A DNA stretch of 64,000 bases from an uncultured Gemmatimonadota bacterium (GTDB taxonomy: Bacteria; Gemmatimonadota; Gemmatimonadetes; Gemmatimonadales; Gemmatimonadaceae), in contig CADEFN010000001.1 in the NCBI GenBank assembly GCA_902826615.1, positions 682,001 to 746,000 of the forward strand. The letters run 5' to 3'. How positions within the stretch are numbered: position 1 is the first letter of the stretch; each line of letters begins with the position of its first letter. A model generated the notes under the pieces. It did not search any database, was not told the DNA's origin, and was given only the letters and a program-made list of their open reading frames with translations. Below are positions 19,575-28,673 of this stretch, in pieces. A program made the translations under genes and the position numbers.

Positions 19575-21647
19575 TTAACGCAGGCTGAACATGACTCGCA
19601 GCGTGCGTCCCGGCTGGGGGAGACCGCACTGATCGTAGATGGCGACGTCTCCGGCGTTGTCGAGTGCCAGCAGGGCACGAATGGAGCCGAAGAGCCGGCT
19701 TCCCCTGAGCCCGAACGAACGCTCGATCGAGTAGTCCTGACGGGTGGCACCCTTCAGTTCGAGCTCACGCGTGGTATCGGGATTCAGGCAATACTGTACG
19801 CCGGTGTGCCGAGCAATGGCGGCTCCGCGAATGCCCCTGCCCAGCGGAATACCTAACTCCAATGTGCCACGACGTTCAGGATTGTTCTCGGGCCGACGCG
19901 ATACTTGCGACACCAGCGACTCGTCGACGATTTCGATGTTCTGGATGAGCGCGTCCGCCGACAGCGTGACCGCGCGAGCGGAGGGGCCAAAGCTCAGCCC
20001 CCCCAGGAGCTCGAGACCGGCACTCTCGATGCGATCGCGATTGACCCGCTTGAAGCGGCGGTCGGGGGCGGGCAGGGTGATCCGGACGATGGCGTCGTCC
20101 ATTTCATGCACAAATCCGATGACCTGCAGCGTGCCGCGTGCGCTGGCGCCCAGTGCACCATTGATGGTGGCACCGCTCTCGAATCCCACCAGGGTCTCCG
20201 GCTTGAGATCGGGATTCGGGAGAAACCGGTTGAGGGCGCCCGAGTAGAGCTCTCGCAGGGCCGGAAATCGCGACCGCGTGGTTCCGTTGGCATGCAGCCG
20301 AACCCCGGTCCGGAGCTGGTGGGACACCCCAAGTCGCCAGCCCCCGTTGTCAAAGGGCTCCTGCAATGCCCGCCCCCCCGTCTCGGGGGTCCTGGACTTG
20401 TCGAACACCACGCCACCGGCCAGGGTGGTGCGGCTGCCTAACGGCACTTCCACTTCCGACGCGGCACTCCATAACACCTGCCGATATTGCACCGACGCCA
20501 CCGGCGGCAGAGTTTCGGTATATCCCACAGAGGCGGTGGTGTACGACCCGCGCCACGTGGCCGCACCCAGGGAGTGGGTCGCCAGCAACCGTCCAGTCAC
20601 GGTTGTCTCTTCGCCTTCCTCGGAGGCCGTGACCGTCGAGAAGCTCCGGTTGCTGAACGTCTCGATCTTGAGGCGGCCACCATTGATGCCGGCGCCCAAC
20701 TCCAACGATCCGTAGCCAAATGGGGTGCGCACGCTGCCGGTGCTCGCACTGAAGGCCGCCATCGCGCGATTGCTGTAGGGATACCGCCACAAGCGCGGAC
20801 TGCGAATGTGTTCCTCGGGTGCGACACCGCGCTCGGCGCGAAAGCCGGAGAGGGTCAGCGCCATACGTCGCCCCGAGGGCCCCGCCCACCGCAGCGAGGC
20901 AAAGGCGTCTGTGTGATGGAGATCGGAGTTTGTGCGAAGGTCGTCGATCGCCGTGGTATCGCGTGTTCCCCCGGGCACCACAAATCCATCGCGCGCCCGG
21001 TTCGAGGCGCCGGCACTCAGCGACCACATTCCCCCTCCGTCACGAGCGATCCCCCAACCCCCACCCACCGACAACACCCGCGCTTGTGTCTGGTCGAGCC
21101 CCAGCCCGGCCCACACCCGACGACCGACCGGCTGCTGGCCCTGGGTGATCTCGACGGTGCCGCCAAGGGTATTCGGCCCGCCCAGCAGCGAACCCAGCCC
21201 CCGAACGATGGTCAGGTTGTCGTTGCCAGTGAGTGGGATAAGAGAGGGGTCAACCCGATGGTCCCAGCCGAGTGAAACGGGCACGCCGTTGTACATCACC
21301 GAGGCCTGGCGTGAGTCTGAGCCGCGGATGGAGATCTCCATCTCGCCTCGCGCATTCTGCCGAACCAGCACAAAGGGCGCCTCTCGGAGGGCCTGATCGA
21401 GCAGCGGAGCGGGGGACGAACGCAGTTGAGGCACGGCGATTACCACCGCAGCCGCAGCCCCGGTAGCGGAGACCGCTCGTTCCCGGGTCACAATGACCGG
21501 GGCCAGCGCACGCGCGGAATCGGGCCGCGTGGAATCAGGCTTGGTCGCCTGGGCCTGCAGTGTGATTGGGAGTGCCACCAACACGGCAACCGCCTTCGCG
21601 ACCCTGCGGAGTAGCCATCTGTTTTCCTCGTCCAGCAGGATGTGCAT
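19575..21647 (-). CDS. TonB-dependent receptor
   Basis: 690 residues from ATG 21647. A signal peptide (VAKAVAVLVALPITLQAQ) is followed by a short Pro/Asp linker and a TonB-box-like stretch (LAPVIVTRERA). The plug domain covers about residues 60-190 (ISIRGSDSRQASVMYNGVPV, NLTIVRGLGSLLGGPNTLGG), then the barrel, ending TLRVMFSLR. The layout with APVIVT before the plug is that of BtuB/CirA-type siderophore, vitamin or metal receptors rather than SusC. The substrate cannot be told. It is followed on the same strand by the flippase-like gene, and an ECF sigma gene diverges from it about 140 bases upstream, so co-regulation is possible. Confidence 0.88.
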   Translation of the reverse strand: MHILLDEENRWLLRRVAKAVAVLVALPITLQAQATKPDSTRPDSARALAPVIVTRERAVSATGAAAAVVIAVPQLRSSPAPLLDQALREAPFVLVRQNARGEMEISIRGSDSRQASVMYNGVPVSLGWDHRVDPSLIPLTGNDNLTIVRGLGSLLGGPNTLGGTVEITQGQQPVGRRVWAGLGLDQTQARVLSVGGGWGIARDGGGMWSLSAGASNRARDGFVVPGGTRDTTAIDDLRTNSDLHHTDAFASLRWAGPSGRRMALTLSGFRAERGVAPEEHIRSPRLWRYPYSNRAMAAFSASTGSVRTPFGYGSLELGAGINGGRLKIETFSNRSFSTVTASEEGEETTVTGRLLATHSLGAATWRGSYTTASVGYTETLPPVASVQYRQVLWSAASEVEVPLGSRTTLAGGVVFDKSRTPETGGRALQEPFDNGGWRLGVSHQLRTGVRLHANGTTRSRFPALRELYSGALNRFLPNPDLKPETLVGFESGATINGALGASARGTLQVIGFVHEMDDAIVRITLPAPDRRFKRVNRDRIESAGLELLGGLSFGPSARAVTLSADALIQNIEIVDESLVSQVSRRPENNPERRGTLELGIPLGRGIRGAAIARHTGVQYCLNPDTTRELELKGATRQDYSIERSFGLRGSRLFGSIRALLALDNAGDVAIYDQCGLPQPGRTLRVMFSLR

Positions 21648-21788
21648 TCCCAAAGTTACGAAGTGGCAACGATCCGGGCGACTTCCCGGCCGCCTCACGG
21701 GAGGCCACTTTGCCCCGTCCTGTAAACGGCAGGCCGGCGAGTGGCATCTCACCTGAGCATGCACTCCGCAGCCCTCCCTCTACTCCTG

Positions 21789-22352
21789 ATGGACGCGTCT
21801 CACCCAACTGCAGGCGCGAGCGAGCCGACGGTGCCCGACCTGGTCGCGCGCGCGCAGCGTGGCGATGTCGACGCCTTCGGGGTGCTGTACCGCCAGCATG
21901 AGAGCCGGGTGTTTGCCATCTGCCTCAGGCTCGCGGGCGACCGGCAACGCGCCCGCGAACTCATGCACGATGCCTTCGTGCGGGCGTGGGAACGTCTTGG
22001 CACGTACCGGGGAGACGCGGCCTTTGGCACCTGGCTGCATCGCCTCACCGTCAACGTGGTGCTCGAAGCGGCTCGGCGCGACCAGCGACGTACGGCCCGC
22101 GTCGAACTCGCCGAAGACGACGAATCCATGGTGGGTGTGCCGGCCAGCGGCGTCAGTGACCCGCTCACCCGTATGGCGCTGGAAGAGGCCATCGCCTCAC
22201 TCCCGCCTAACGCGCGGCTGGTTTTTGTCCTGCACGACGTCGAAGGCTTCGCGCACGACGAAATCGCGGCACAGATGGGTCTCGCGTCCGGCACCGTCCG
22301 CGCGCATCTCCATCGGGCACGGCAACTCCTCATGCAACGGCTCGCCCCATGA
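21789..22352 (+). CDS. ECF-type RNA polymerase sigma factor
   Basis: 187 residues from ATG 21789; ATGs at 21741 and 21759 are also in frame and no clear ribosome site separates them. Region 2 is at about residues 20-85 (RGDVDAFGVLYRQHESRVF, AFVRAWERLGTYRG) and region 4 at about 125-180 (LPPNARLVFVLHDVEGFAHDE, ASGTVRAHLHRARQ). The overlapping ATGA start of the next gene ties it to its anti-sigma factor. It diverges from the TonB receptor gene. Confidence 0.88.
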   Translation: MDASHPTAGASEPTVPDLVARAQRGDVDAFGVLYRQHESRVFAICLRLAGDRQRARELMHDAFVRAWERLGTYRGDAAFGTWLHRLTVNVVLEAARRDQRRTARVELAEDDESMVGVPASGVSDPLTRMALEEAIASLPPNARLVFVLHDVEGFAHDEIAAQMGLASGTVRAHLHRARQLLMQRLAP

Positions 22353-22984
22353 CCGAACATCTTGCCGCCAGCGTCCTCAACGATCTCCAGGACGATCTGC
22401 TCCCGCGAGACAAACGCCGCGATGCTGAGCAGCATCTCGAGCAGTGTGAGTCCTGCGCCGCACAACTGGCCAATCTGCGTGCCCTGCTGAGCGTGGCTCG
22501 CTCGCTCCCGGCCGAGCTTTCGGCACCCGCAGGGTCGTGGGACGAGGTCCGTGCACGCATCGCGCATCAACAGACACGCCCCCTTCGGCGTCGCTGGGCC
22601 ATTTCACCGAGTCTGGCGGCTGCTGCCGCACTCGCCCTCGTGGTGGCGTCGTCCACGGTCACGATGCTGGTCATGCGTCGACCAGAACCGATGACCGCAT
22701 CCCAGCCCGTGCTCCTGCCGGCCGCGTGGCAAGCCAGCGAGCAGGGATACCTCACCACGGTGGAGGGGCTCCTGCAGCAACTGCACGAACAACGTTCGCA
22801 GCTCGCACCCGCGACGGTTGCGACGGTCGAGCAGGCCCTCGCAACAATCGACGAAGCGATTGGCGAAGCCCGCGCCGCGCTGGCCCGTGATCCCGCCAAT
22901 GCAGCACTCACGGACCTGCTGGCATCCAACTATCGGCAGAAGGTCGAACTCCTTCGTCGTGCCACTCGGCTTTCGGCATCCTGA
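22349..22984 (+). CDS. Zinc-finger anti-sigma factor
   Basis: 211 residues. The N-terminal zf-HC2-like motif has HLEQCESC at about residues 29-36 and should contact the sigma factor just upstream. A single membrane helix lies at about residues 90-110 (AAAAALALVVASSTVTMLV). The extracytoplasmic C-terminal half is helical and rich in Gln, Ala and Glu, with coiled-coil character. The four-base overlap with the sigma gene implies matched production of regulator and inhibitor. Confidence 0.82.
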   Translation: MTEHLAASVLNDLQDDLLPRDKRRDAEQHLEQCESCAAQLANLRALLSVARSLPAELSAPAGSWDEVRARIAHQQTRPLRRRWAISPSLAAAAALALVVASSTVTMLVMRRPEPMTASQPVLLPAAWQASEQGYLTTVEGLLQQLHEQRSQLAPATVATVEQALATIDEAIGEARAALARDPANAALTDLLASNYRQKVELLRRATRLSAS

Positions 22985-22986
22985 TC

Positions 22987-23874
22987 ATGCGACCACTCAT
23001 GCAAGTGCTGGTTATGCTGTTCTGCGCCACCCCACTTCTGGCACAGCAGCGCATTGAAGTCCGGAGGGCGGCGACACGTGACGTCTACGTGCGGGTCAAC
23101 GGCGCGTACGCGCGGGTGAAGGTGACGGCGTGGTCGCGAGACTCGGTCGCGCTGGTGGCAGATCTCCCAACGGGCACACGTCTGGAGCCCGCAGTGCCAG
23201 GGCCCAAGGATCCACCGGCCAAGGGAATGAAGTTCTACATCGAGGGGCCCGAGGGTGGTGGCGCGGCAACGGGGAGTGTTGAGCTCTTTGTGCCTGCGGG
23301 CGCCACGGTGTGGACCAAGGCGGCCAACGCCCGCATGGAAGTGAACGGTGTGACGGGCGGACTCGACCTCAACCTGGTGGGCGGCAGCATTGTGGTCACC
23401 GGGAATCCGTCAAATCTCAATATCGAGTCGATGGACGGCACCGTGAGTGTGACCGGATCACCACAATGGATGCGCGTCAAAACGGCGTCCGGCGATGTCA
23501 CGCTCCGCGGCTCATCCCCCGACGCCGGCATTACAACGGTTGGCGGTGCGGTGTCCATCGCCGACGGCACCTTCGAGCGGTTGCGGATCGAGTCGATCAC
23601 GGGCGCTGTCACGTTCGCGGCACACATGGGTCGCGCCGGCAACCTCGTGGTAGACTCGCACAGTGGCACCATCGATCTGCAGCTGGACCAGAAGGCGTCC
23701 CTCGATCTCGACGCCACCACCATTGCTGGCACCATCCTCAACAACGTGAACGCGCGACGCCCGACGCCCGGGCGTGAAGGCAGGGGTGAAGAGCTGAGCC
23801 TCGGCCTTGGTATTGGCGATGCCCGCGTCACGTTGCGTTCCTTCAAGGGGAACATCCGGCTCAGTAGACGTTAG
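22987..23874 (+). CDS. Secreted DUF4097-like (adhesin-type beta-helix) protein
   Basis: 295 residues with a signal peptide ending at PLLAQQ. From about residue 100 on, the sequence is a run of short beta repeats of the type VNGVTGGLDLNLVGGSIVVT, GTVSVTGS, SGDVTLRGSS, GGAVSIADG and SGTIDLQL, typical of DUF4097/DUF4098 beta-roll domains. These domains often accompany ECF sigma/anti-sigma pairs; this gene starts two bases after the anti-sigma stop. The function of the family is unknown; an envelope-stress or surface role is an inference from context. The gene ends CGT TAG inside the recurring CGTTAGGC octamer. Confidence 0.8.
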   Translation: MRPLMQVLVMLFCATPLLAQQRIEVRRAATRDVYVRVNGAYARVKVTAWSRDSVALVADLPTGTRLEPAVPGPKDPPAKGMKFYIEGPEGGGAATGSVELFVPAGATVWTKAANARMEVNGVTGGLDLNLVGGSIVVTGNPSNLNIESMDGTVSVTGSPQWMRVKTASGDVTLRGSSPDAGITTVGGAVSIADGTFERLRIESITGAVTFAAHMGRAGNLVVDSHSGTIDLQLDQKASLDLDATTIAGTILNNVNARRPTPGREGRGEELSLGLGIGDARVTLRSFKGNIRLSRR

Positions 23875-23905
23875 GCAACGTTCCGTCACCTCAACCCATC
23901 CTGCC

Positions 23906-24388
23906 ATGAACCGACTTCTCATCGGGGCGCTTGCGGCCGCCCTTGCGATCCCGACCACCGCTGCCGTGACCATGGGTCCACCCTGGGTCTCCATCGAGTA
24001 TCCCGTCAATCCATACGATGCGACCACGCGCGACGCCTACCTCGTGGTGCATGCCTTTCATCACGGCACACCGACAAACTTCCCCGTGTCGGGCACCGCT
24101 GAGGGCATCGTCAACGGGCAGAGGCGTTCGCTGCCGCTCGAGTTCAAGGCGACCTCACGATCGGGTGTGTACGCCCTCAAGAAGCAGTGGCCCGCGGAGG
24201 GGGCGTGGACCCTGGTGATCGGCGTGGCGCAGGGACCCGAGGACCGGGTGTCGGCCATCGTGGATCTTTCGCCGGCCGGCGAGGTGGCGAAGGTCACGGT
24301 CCCCACGCGCAAGGAAGGACGCCACACACTGCCCGCGCCCGTACAGCTCGCCGAGGTGGAAGCGAGCTTGCGCGCACGAAGCCGATAA
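23906..24388 (+). CDS. Secreted protein of unknown function
   Basis: 160 residues with a clear signal peptide (MNRLLIGALAAALAIPTTAA). The mature part looks like a single beta-sandwich: WVSIEYPVNP, AYLVVHAFHHG, SGVYALKKQWPAEGAWTLVIG. The last of these recalls YtkA-like or FixH-like domains, but the match is too loose to name. It is the last gene after the sigma, anti-sigma and DUF4097-like genes, 31 bases downstream, and probably shares their transcript. A strong hairpin follows. Confidence 0.65.
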   Translation: MNRLLIGALAAALAIPTTAAVTMGPPWVSIEYPVNPYDATTRDAYLVVHAFHHGTPTNFPVSGTAEGIVNGQRRSLPLEFKATSRSGVYALKKQWPAEGAWTLVIGVAQGPEDRVSAIVDLSPAGEVAKVTVPTRKEGRHTLPAPVQLAEVEASLRARSR

Positions 24389-24413
24389 CGCGCGCTCTCA
24401 TCGGCATTGAGTC

Positions 24414-24444
24414 GCGGGTGCAGACTAGAATGGTCTGCACCCGC
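24414..24444. terminator. Strong hairpin between convergent genes
   Basis: Perfect 12-bp inverted repeat GCGGGTGCAGAC / GTCTGCACCCGC with a seven-base loop. It lies between two convergent genes that end at 24388 and 24488. No U-run follows on either side, so it is a hairpin that could stop transcripts from both directions, or a protective 3' end structure. Confidence 0.6.
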
Positions 24445-24487
24445 ATCGGCGGTTCCCTTCGGTGCTGATTGCGCGCGTCGTACCAGG

Positions 24488-27400
24488 CTAACGCTGGAGT
24501 GCCTTCAACGCGTCGCGCTCGCGCACCCAGTATGGCGTGGGGAAGGGCTTCGTCGAGGGCCAGATGCGGTTGAGCGTGGCCCCCTCGTACAACTCACCGG
24601 CTTTCATCACGTAGCGGATCGCAGTGGAGTTTCTGATGCTCTCGAGTGGGTTGGCATCGAGCACCACCAGGTCGGCCACCTTGCCTGCTTCGATCGACCC
24701 GAGGTCCTTGCCGTACCCGATCGACTCTGCGCCGAGAATGGTGGCAATGCGCAGGGCCTCATGGTTGGTCATGTCGCCGGACTGGAGCGCCCAGAGTTCC
24801 CAGTGCGCGCCAATGCCATCCTGCTGGCCATGCGACCCCAACCCGGCAATGCCGCCGGCCCGAACCACATCACGCACTCCGCGGGCGATGGCGGGAAAGT
24901 TGTAGTCCTCCTCCACGATCATCGGGCGGCGGCGGGCCTGTCGCGAGAGCAACTCGGCGGGTGTGAAGTAGGCGCTCTTGGGATCCTTGTCGAGGTCGGT
25001 GCGCGCGCGGTAGTAGGTGTCACCCGCGGGTGCGCCGTACGCCACCACCAGCGTTGAGGTGTACGCGATCTTCGAGTCCGCCAGCACCGTTACCACATCC
25101 TTGTAGAGTGGCACCTGACCAATGGAGTGCTCGAAGGCCGTGTAGCCGTCCATGGCCAACTGGATGTCGAGCTTGAAGTCGGCTGCGCCCTCGTTGGTGG
25201 CATTCACCTTCTCGGCGTGGGCGGCCTGCAGGATCCACTGCCGCTGGATGCGCCGCGGTTGCAGGTACTGCTTGAGGGAGTTGACGCCTTGCTGCTTGTA
25301 CCGCCGCACCACCTTGAGGGCGTCGTCGTACGAGCGCACCTGCACCTGGTTCGACGTCAGCGGTGGACCCGTGGCAAAGATGCGCGAGCCGACCATCTCT
25401 CCGGTTTCCACGAGCTCACCCCAGGCAATGTTCTGCCGGGAGCCCGAAGGGTTCCGTGTGGTGGTAACCCCAAACGCCAGGTTGCTGGCAATGCTCCATT
25501 CCTGTTCCGGCGCATTTTCACTCCCCGTCTTGGGGTGTGCATGTGCGTCCACCAAACCGGGAATGATCGTCTTCCCCGACACATCGATCACACGCGCCCC
25601 GGCGGGCGCGCGCACGGAACGCCCCACCTGGGCAATGCGCCCGTCGGTCACCAGCACGTCGCCGCGAGCGATGACCTCATCACCCTTCATGGTGACCAGG
25701 CGCGCGCCCCGCAGCACCACACTTCCACGGGCCACGGCGCGCGCGGCCTCCTGGGTGATGGTGGTGTGCGTGGGATTCCAGCGCGACGACTCGGCGTACC
25801 GCAGCACGGTGTCACGGCTGGCCCGGTAGTAGTGATTGGCAAAACTCCAGGCGATGTTGCGTCCTCCGTCGGCCCAGGTGGAGTAGTTGGCGCCCTCGGT
25901 CGTGAGACGTCGAACGGGCACCGATGGAGCGGCGAAGTTCACCGTGAGTCCCTCGGCGCCACCCTCGGTGAGGGGAAGCACATAGGCATCATCGCGTTCA
26001 ACGACAATGACGGCCTTTTCGTCAGGCGCCACGCGAATGAGCGGTAACCCGAAGTTGGCCTGGGTAGTGAGGCGCGCATGCTGGCGACGGTCGGTACCAT
26101 CGAGCCGCACCGAGGCGAGGGCTGTCGTTTGTGTGGCCTGGAAGCCCGGAGCGCCCGGCACAGGTTCCGCATAGTACACGCGCGTGGGCCCGGCACTCGC
26201 GGCCGTGACCAGCGCCGCCTGTTGTCCGGCGCGTGTGATCACCGATGGCTCGCCTCCGGCGGAACTCACCCAGCGCAGCTCCGCCAACGTGGCCACCGGG
26301 CCCTGGCCGAGCGCCGCACGTGTGGGTTGCGAGGTGTACACGATGCGGTCTCCCTCCGGCGACCACATGGGAGCGCTGATGGCGGCCGGCACACTCGTCA
26401 GGCGCTGTGGGGTCCCGGTGCCGTCCGCGCGCCCCTTCCATAGAAATCCACCGGCCGAGTCGGTCCACGATGCCCAGGCGATCCACTGCCCATCGGCGGA
26501 ATACGCCGGCGAGTGTTCACGACCCGAGGCGCTGGTCAGGCGACGCGGAGTGCCGGAGGTGGTCCCCTGCAGCTCCACCGTGTACACCTTGCCTAACGCC
26601 GAGTAGGCCAGCTGACGCGCCGTCGGCGACTCGGCGATCCCCTGGAGCTGGGTGACCGCCAGCGCACCGTCGCTGATGGACAAGGGGTGGAAGAGGCGTG
26701 TGCCCATTCCCACCTCGACGTCGGCGCTGAACGGGATGGTGCTCACCTGCTTTGTGGCGACGTCGACGCGCCTGATGTGCCCGCCCCCGGGGAAAATCAC
26801 CGCGCGCGAGTCTGGCGTGAAGGCAAACGAGGGCAGCACATCGTTAGGTGCATATCCCTCCTGGTCGTCGCGTTGCATCTCGGCCACCAGCCACTGGTCG
26901 TCGTTGGTGCGCAGGTCGCGCAGACGCAGCGCGGTGCGGGTGCCGGCGCGTGTGGCATACACCAGCCAGCGCCCGTCCGGCGACACCACCGGACGCAGCC
27001 CGCCGCCGGCCCCCGCGGTGATGGGCCGCTCCTGTCCCGTGGACCGGTCGAGGGCCACCACCTGGTAGGCGCCGAGGCTCTCACCCGAGTAACCGCCCGC
27101 ATGTGAGCCGAAGTAGACCGTGCGCCCATCGGGTGATACCGTGGCCCCGGTGTTGGTCGACTTCACGTTAGGCTTCGCCGGGTAGAGCTCCATGCCACTG
27201 CCACCATCCTTGTGGTACATCCAGAGCGGGACGTTCGTGAGATAGTTCTCGGCGGATGGGTACGGGCCAAAGCGACGGACGATCAGGTACTGCCCGTCCG
27301 GGGTCCACGCCGGGGACGACAGGGCATTGTCGACCTCGCGCGTAAGTCGGCGAGCCCCGGAGCCATCAGCATTCACCAGCCAGAGGTTGTCGCCGCCGTC

Positions 27401-27721
27401 GCGGTCGGTGATGAAGGCGATGCTCCGTCCGTCAGGCGACCAGCGTGGCATGCAGTCCCAGGCCATGCCACTCGTCAGGCGCGTGGCCTTGCCGCCGGCG
27501 ATGGGCAGGACGTAGAGGTCACCCAGCAGGTCGAAGACGATGGAACGCCCATCGGGCGAGACATCGAGGGACATCCACGTCCCTTCGTCGGTGGTGAACC
27601 TGAGGGTGCGTGCCGGCGCGATGGGGAGGGCAGAACCGGTATCGGCGCTGACCGGAGCCTGAGCACCGAGGGCGAAGGGCAACACGGCGAGGAGCACCGC
27701 GCGAGCAAGAAAGGAGCGCAT
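24488..27721 (-). CDS. TolB-like beta-propeller fused to an amidohydrolase
   Basis: 1077 residues with a signal peptide (ARAVLLAVLPFALGAQ). The first two thirds are WD40-like/PD40 propeller repeats of the TolB type, each with SPDGR (for example MSLDVSPDGRSIVFDLLGD and RWSPDGRSIAFITD). From about residue 690 an amidohydrolase of the imidazolonepropionase type begins: DGRIAQVGRSVR, then IIPGLVDAHAHP with the metal-binding HxH. GLGSHGQQDG and KVADLVVLDANP follow near the end. Such fusions are common in peptidase-rich soil bacteria and are thought to be secreted hydrolases; the substrate is unknown. It stands alone, convergent with the sigma-linked genes. Confidence 0.88.
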   Translation of the reverse strand: MRSFLARAVLLAVLPFALGAQAPVSADTGSALPIAPARTLRFTTDEGTWMSLDVSPDGRSIVFDLLGDLYVLPIAGGKATRLTSGMAWDCMPRWSPDGRSIAFITDRDGGDNLWLVNADGSGARRLTREVDNALSSPAWTPDGQYLIVRRFGPYPSAENYLTNVPLWMYHKDGGSGMELYPAKPNVKSTNTGATVSPDGRTVYFGSHAGGYSGESLGAYQVVALDRSTGQERPITAGAGGGLRPVVSPDGRWLVYATRAGTRTALRLRDLRTNDDQWLVAEMQRDDQEGYAPNDVLPSFAFTPDSRAVIFPGGGHIRRVDVATKQVSTIPFSADVEVGMGTRLFHPLSISDGALAVTQLQGIAESPTARQLAYSALGKVYTVELQGTTSGTPRRLTSASGREHSPAYSADGQWIAWASWTDSAGGFLWKGRADGTGTPQRLTSVPAAISAPMWSPEGDRIVYTSQPTRAALGQGPVATLAELRWVSSAGGEPSVITRAGQQAALVTAASAGPTRVYYAEPVPGAPGFQATQTTALASVRLDGTDRRQHARLTTQANFGLPLIRVAPDEKAVIVVERDDAYVLPLTEGGAEGLTVNFAAPSVPVRRLTTEGANYSTWADGGRNIAWSFANHYYRASRDTVLRYAESSRWNPTHTTITQEAARAVARGSVVLRGARLVTMKGDEVIARGDVLVTDGRIAQVGRSVRAPAGARVIDVSGKTIIPGLVDAHAHPKTGSENAPEQEWSIASNLAFGVTTTRNPSGSRQNIAWGELVETGEMVGSRIFATGPPLTSNQVQVRSYDDALKVVRRYKQQGVNSLKQYLQPRRIQRQWILQAAHAEKVNATNEGAADFKLDIQLAMDGYTAFEHSIGQVPLYKDVVTVLADSKIAYTSTLVVAYGAPAGDTYYRARTDLDKDPKSAYFTPAELLSRQARRRPMIVEEDYNFPAIARGVRDVVRAGGIAGLGSHGQQDGIGAHWELWALQSGDMTNHEALRIATILGAESIGYGKDLGSIEAGKVADLVVLDANPLESIRNSTAIRYVMKAGELYEGATLNRIWPSTKPFPTPYWVRERDALKALQR

Positions 27722-27967
27722 GGAAGGGGAGGTCGCGAGTTACGCGAACCTGTCCCTCGGCTCAGCAGGCGGCAAGACGGAGAAGACGGACGGGATACAG
27801 CTCCCGGGTGCGCCGGTCGCTCGATTTCTCGTGGTCCTCAACTCCATCCCTGCTGTGTTCGCGCATCGTCGCAGGTCAGCGGCGCGCGAGAAACCGCTGA
27901 TCTCACGGAGGGTTCTCGGCGAGTGTAGACTGCACGCCGGGTCTGCGCTCGCACCTCCGGAACAGCC

Positions 27968-28525
27968 ATGACAACCTTCAGAAGCCTTGCACGCGGCATC
28001 GTCTGCGCACTTGCTGTCATTCCATTTGCATCGGGTCGCGCCGAGGGTCAGCGCGGGTTCCCCGAGGCCTGGGCCGGCCAGTGGACGGGTACCCTGACGA
28101 CCTACGCACCACCGGACAGTGTACGCAACCGCGTGCCCGTCAGCCTCCTCATCGCACGCGAGCCCGCGGGGAACGCGTGGACCTGGCGCACGATTTTCAA
28201 TGCGGACTCCGTCCGTGGCCTGCGCGACTATCGCCTGCTGGTGCGCGATGTGTCGAAGGGATGGTATGCCACCGACGAACGCAACGGAGTGATCCTCGAG
28301 GACACCTTCATCGACGGTGTGCTCATCAGTGTCTTCCAGGTTGGTGAGCAGGTGCTGGAAAACCGCATGTCGTTGCGCGGTGACACGCTGACCCAGGACA
28401 TCATTTTCTGGAGCTCCAAACCGTCAGCAACAAGCAAGGGGAGTGGGGCCAATGCCGAAGGGGGCGTGCCCATCACCTCGCACCGCATTCAAGGCCGTCA
28501 GCTGATGAAGTTCACCAGACGCTGA
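27968..28525 (+). CDS. Secreted protein of unknown function
   Basis: 185 residues with a signal peptide (ARGIVCALAVIPFASGRA). The mature part contains WAGQWTGTLTTY near the start and several alternating beta-strand segments, fitting a small lipocalin-like or beta-barrel domain (WxGxWxG-type opening), but no family was recognised. It is a single gene diverging from the amidohydrolase fusion. A REP-like hairpin and a heptanucleotide tandem repeat lie directly downstream. Confidence 0.6.
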   Translation: MTTFRSLARGIVCALAVIPFASGRAEGQRGFPEAWAGQWTGTLTTYAPPDSVRNRVPVSLLIAREPAGNAWTWRTIFNADSVRGLRDYRLLVRDVSKGWYATDERNGVILEDTFIDGVLISVFQVGEQVLENRMSLRGDTLTQDIIFWSSKPSATSKGSGANAEGGVPITSHRIQGRQLMKFTRR

Positions 28526-28565
28526 GCTGTAGCACGCTATTCGTCGACGTATCATCCGCCGCAAA

Positions 28566-28592
28566 GACACTGGACCCTGACTTTCGTCAGGG
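28566..28592 (+). repeat. Single REP-like unit
   Basis: Foot GACACTGGA followed by the hairpin CCCTGACTTTCGTCAGGG (six-bp stem, CTTTCG loop). The same foot-plus-hairpin layout recurs at 59909-60180 and 62189-62258. It lies between the convergent ends of the secreted-protein gene and the TonB receptor gene. Confidence 0.8.
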
Positions 28593-28610
28593 CGCATCGC
28601 TACGCTCCGC

Positions 28611-28673
28611 GTCTGCCGTCTGTAGTCTGCCGTCTGCCGTCTGCCGTCTACCGTCTACCGTCTGCCATCTACC
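28611..28673. repeat. Heptanucleotide tandem repeat
   Basis: Nine consecutive 7-base units with consensus GTCTGCC and variants GTCTACC, GTCTGTA and ATCTACC. The array overlaps the stop codon of the STN TonB receptor gene (stop at 28669-28671). The unit length is not a multiple of three, so copy-number change would shift the gene's end only if it crossed the stop. Confidence 0.9.

Noticed and set aside
25127-26047. A 306-codon open frame antisense to the amidohydrolase fusion
   Set aside because: Same reason: no motifs, no ribosome site, and it mirrors a well-supported gene.
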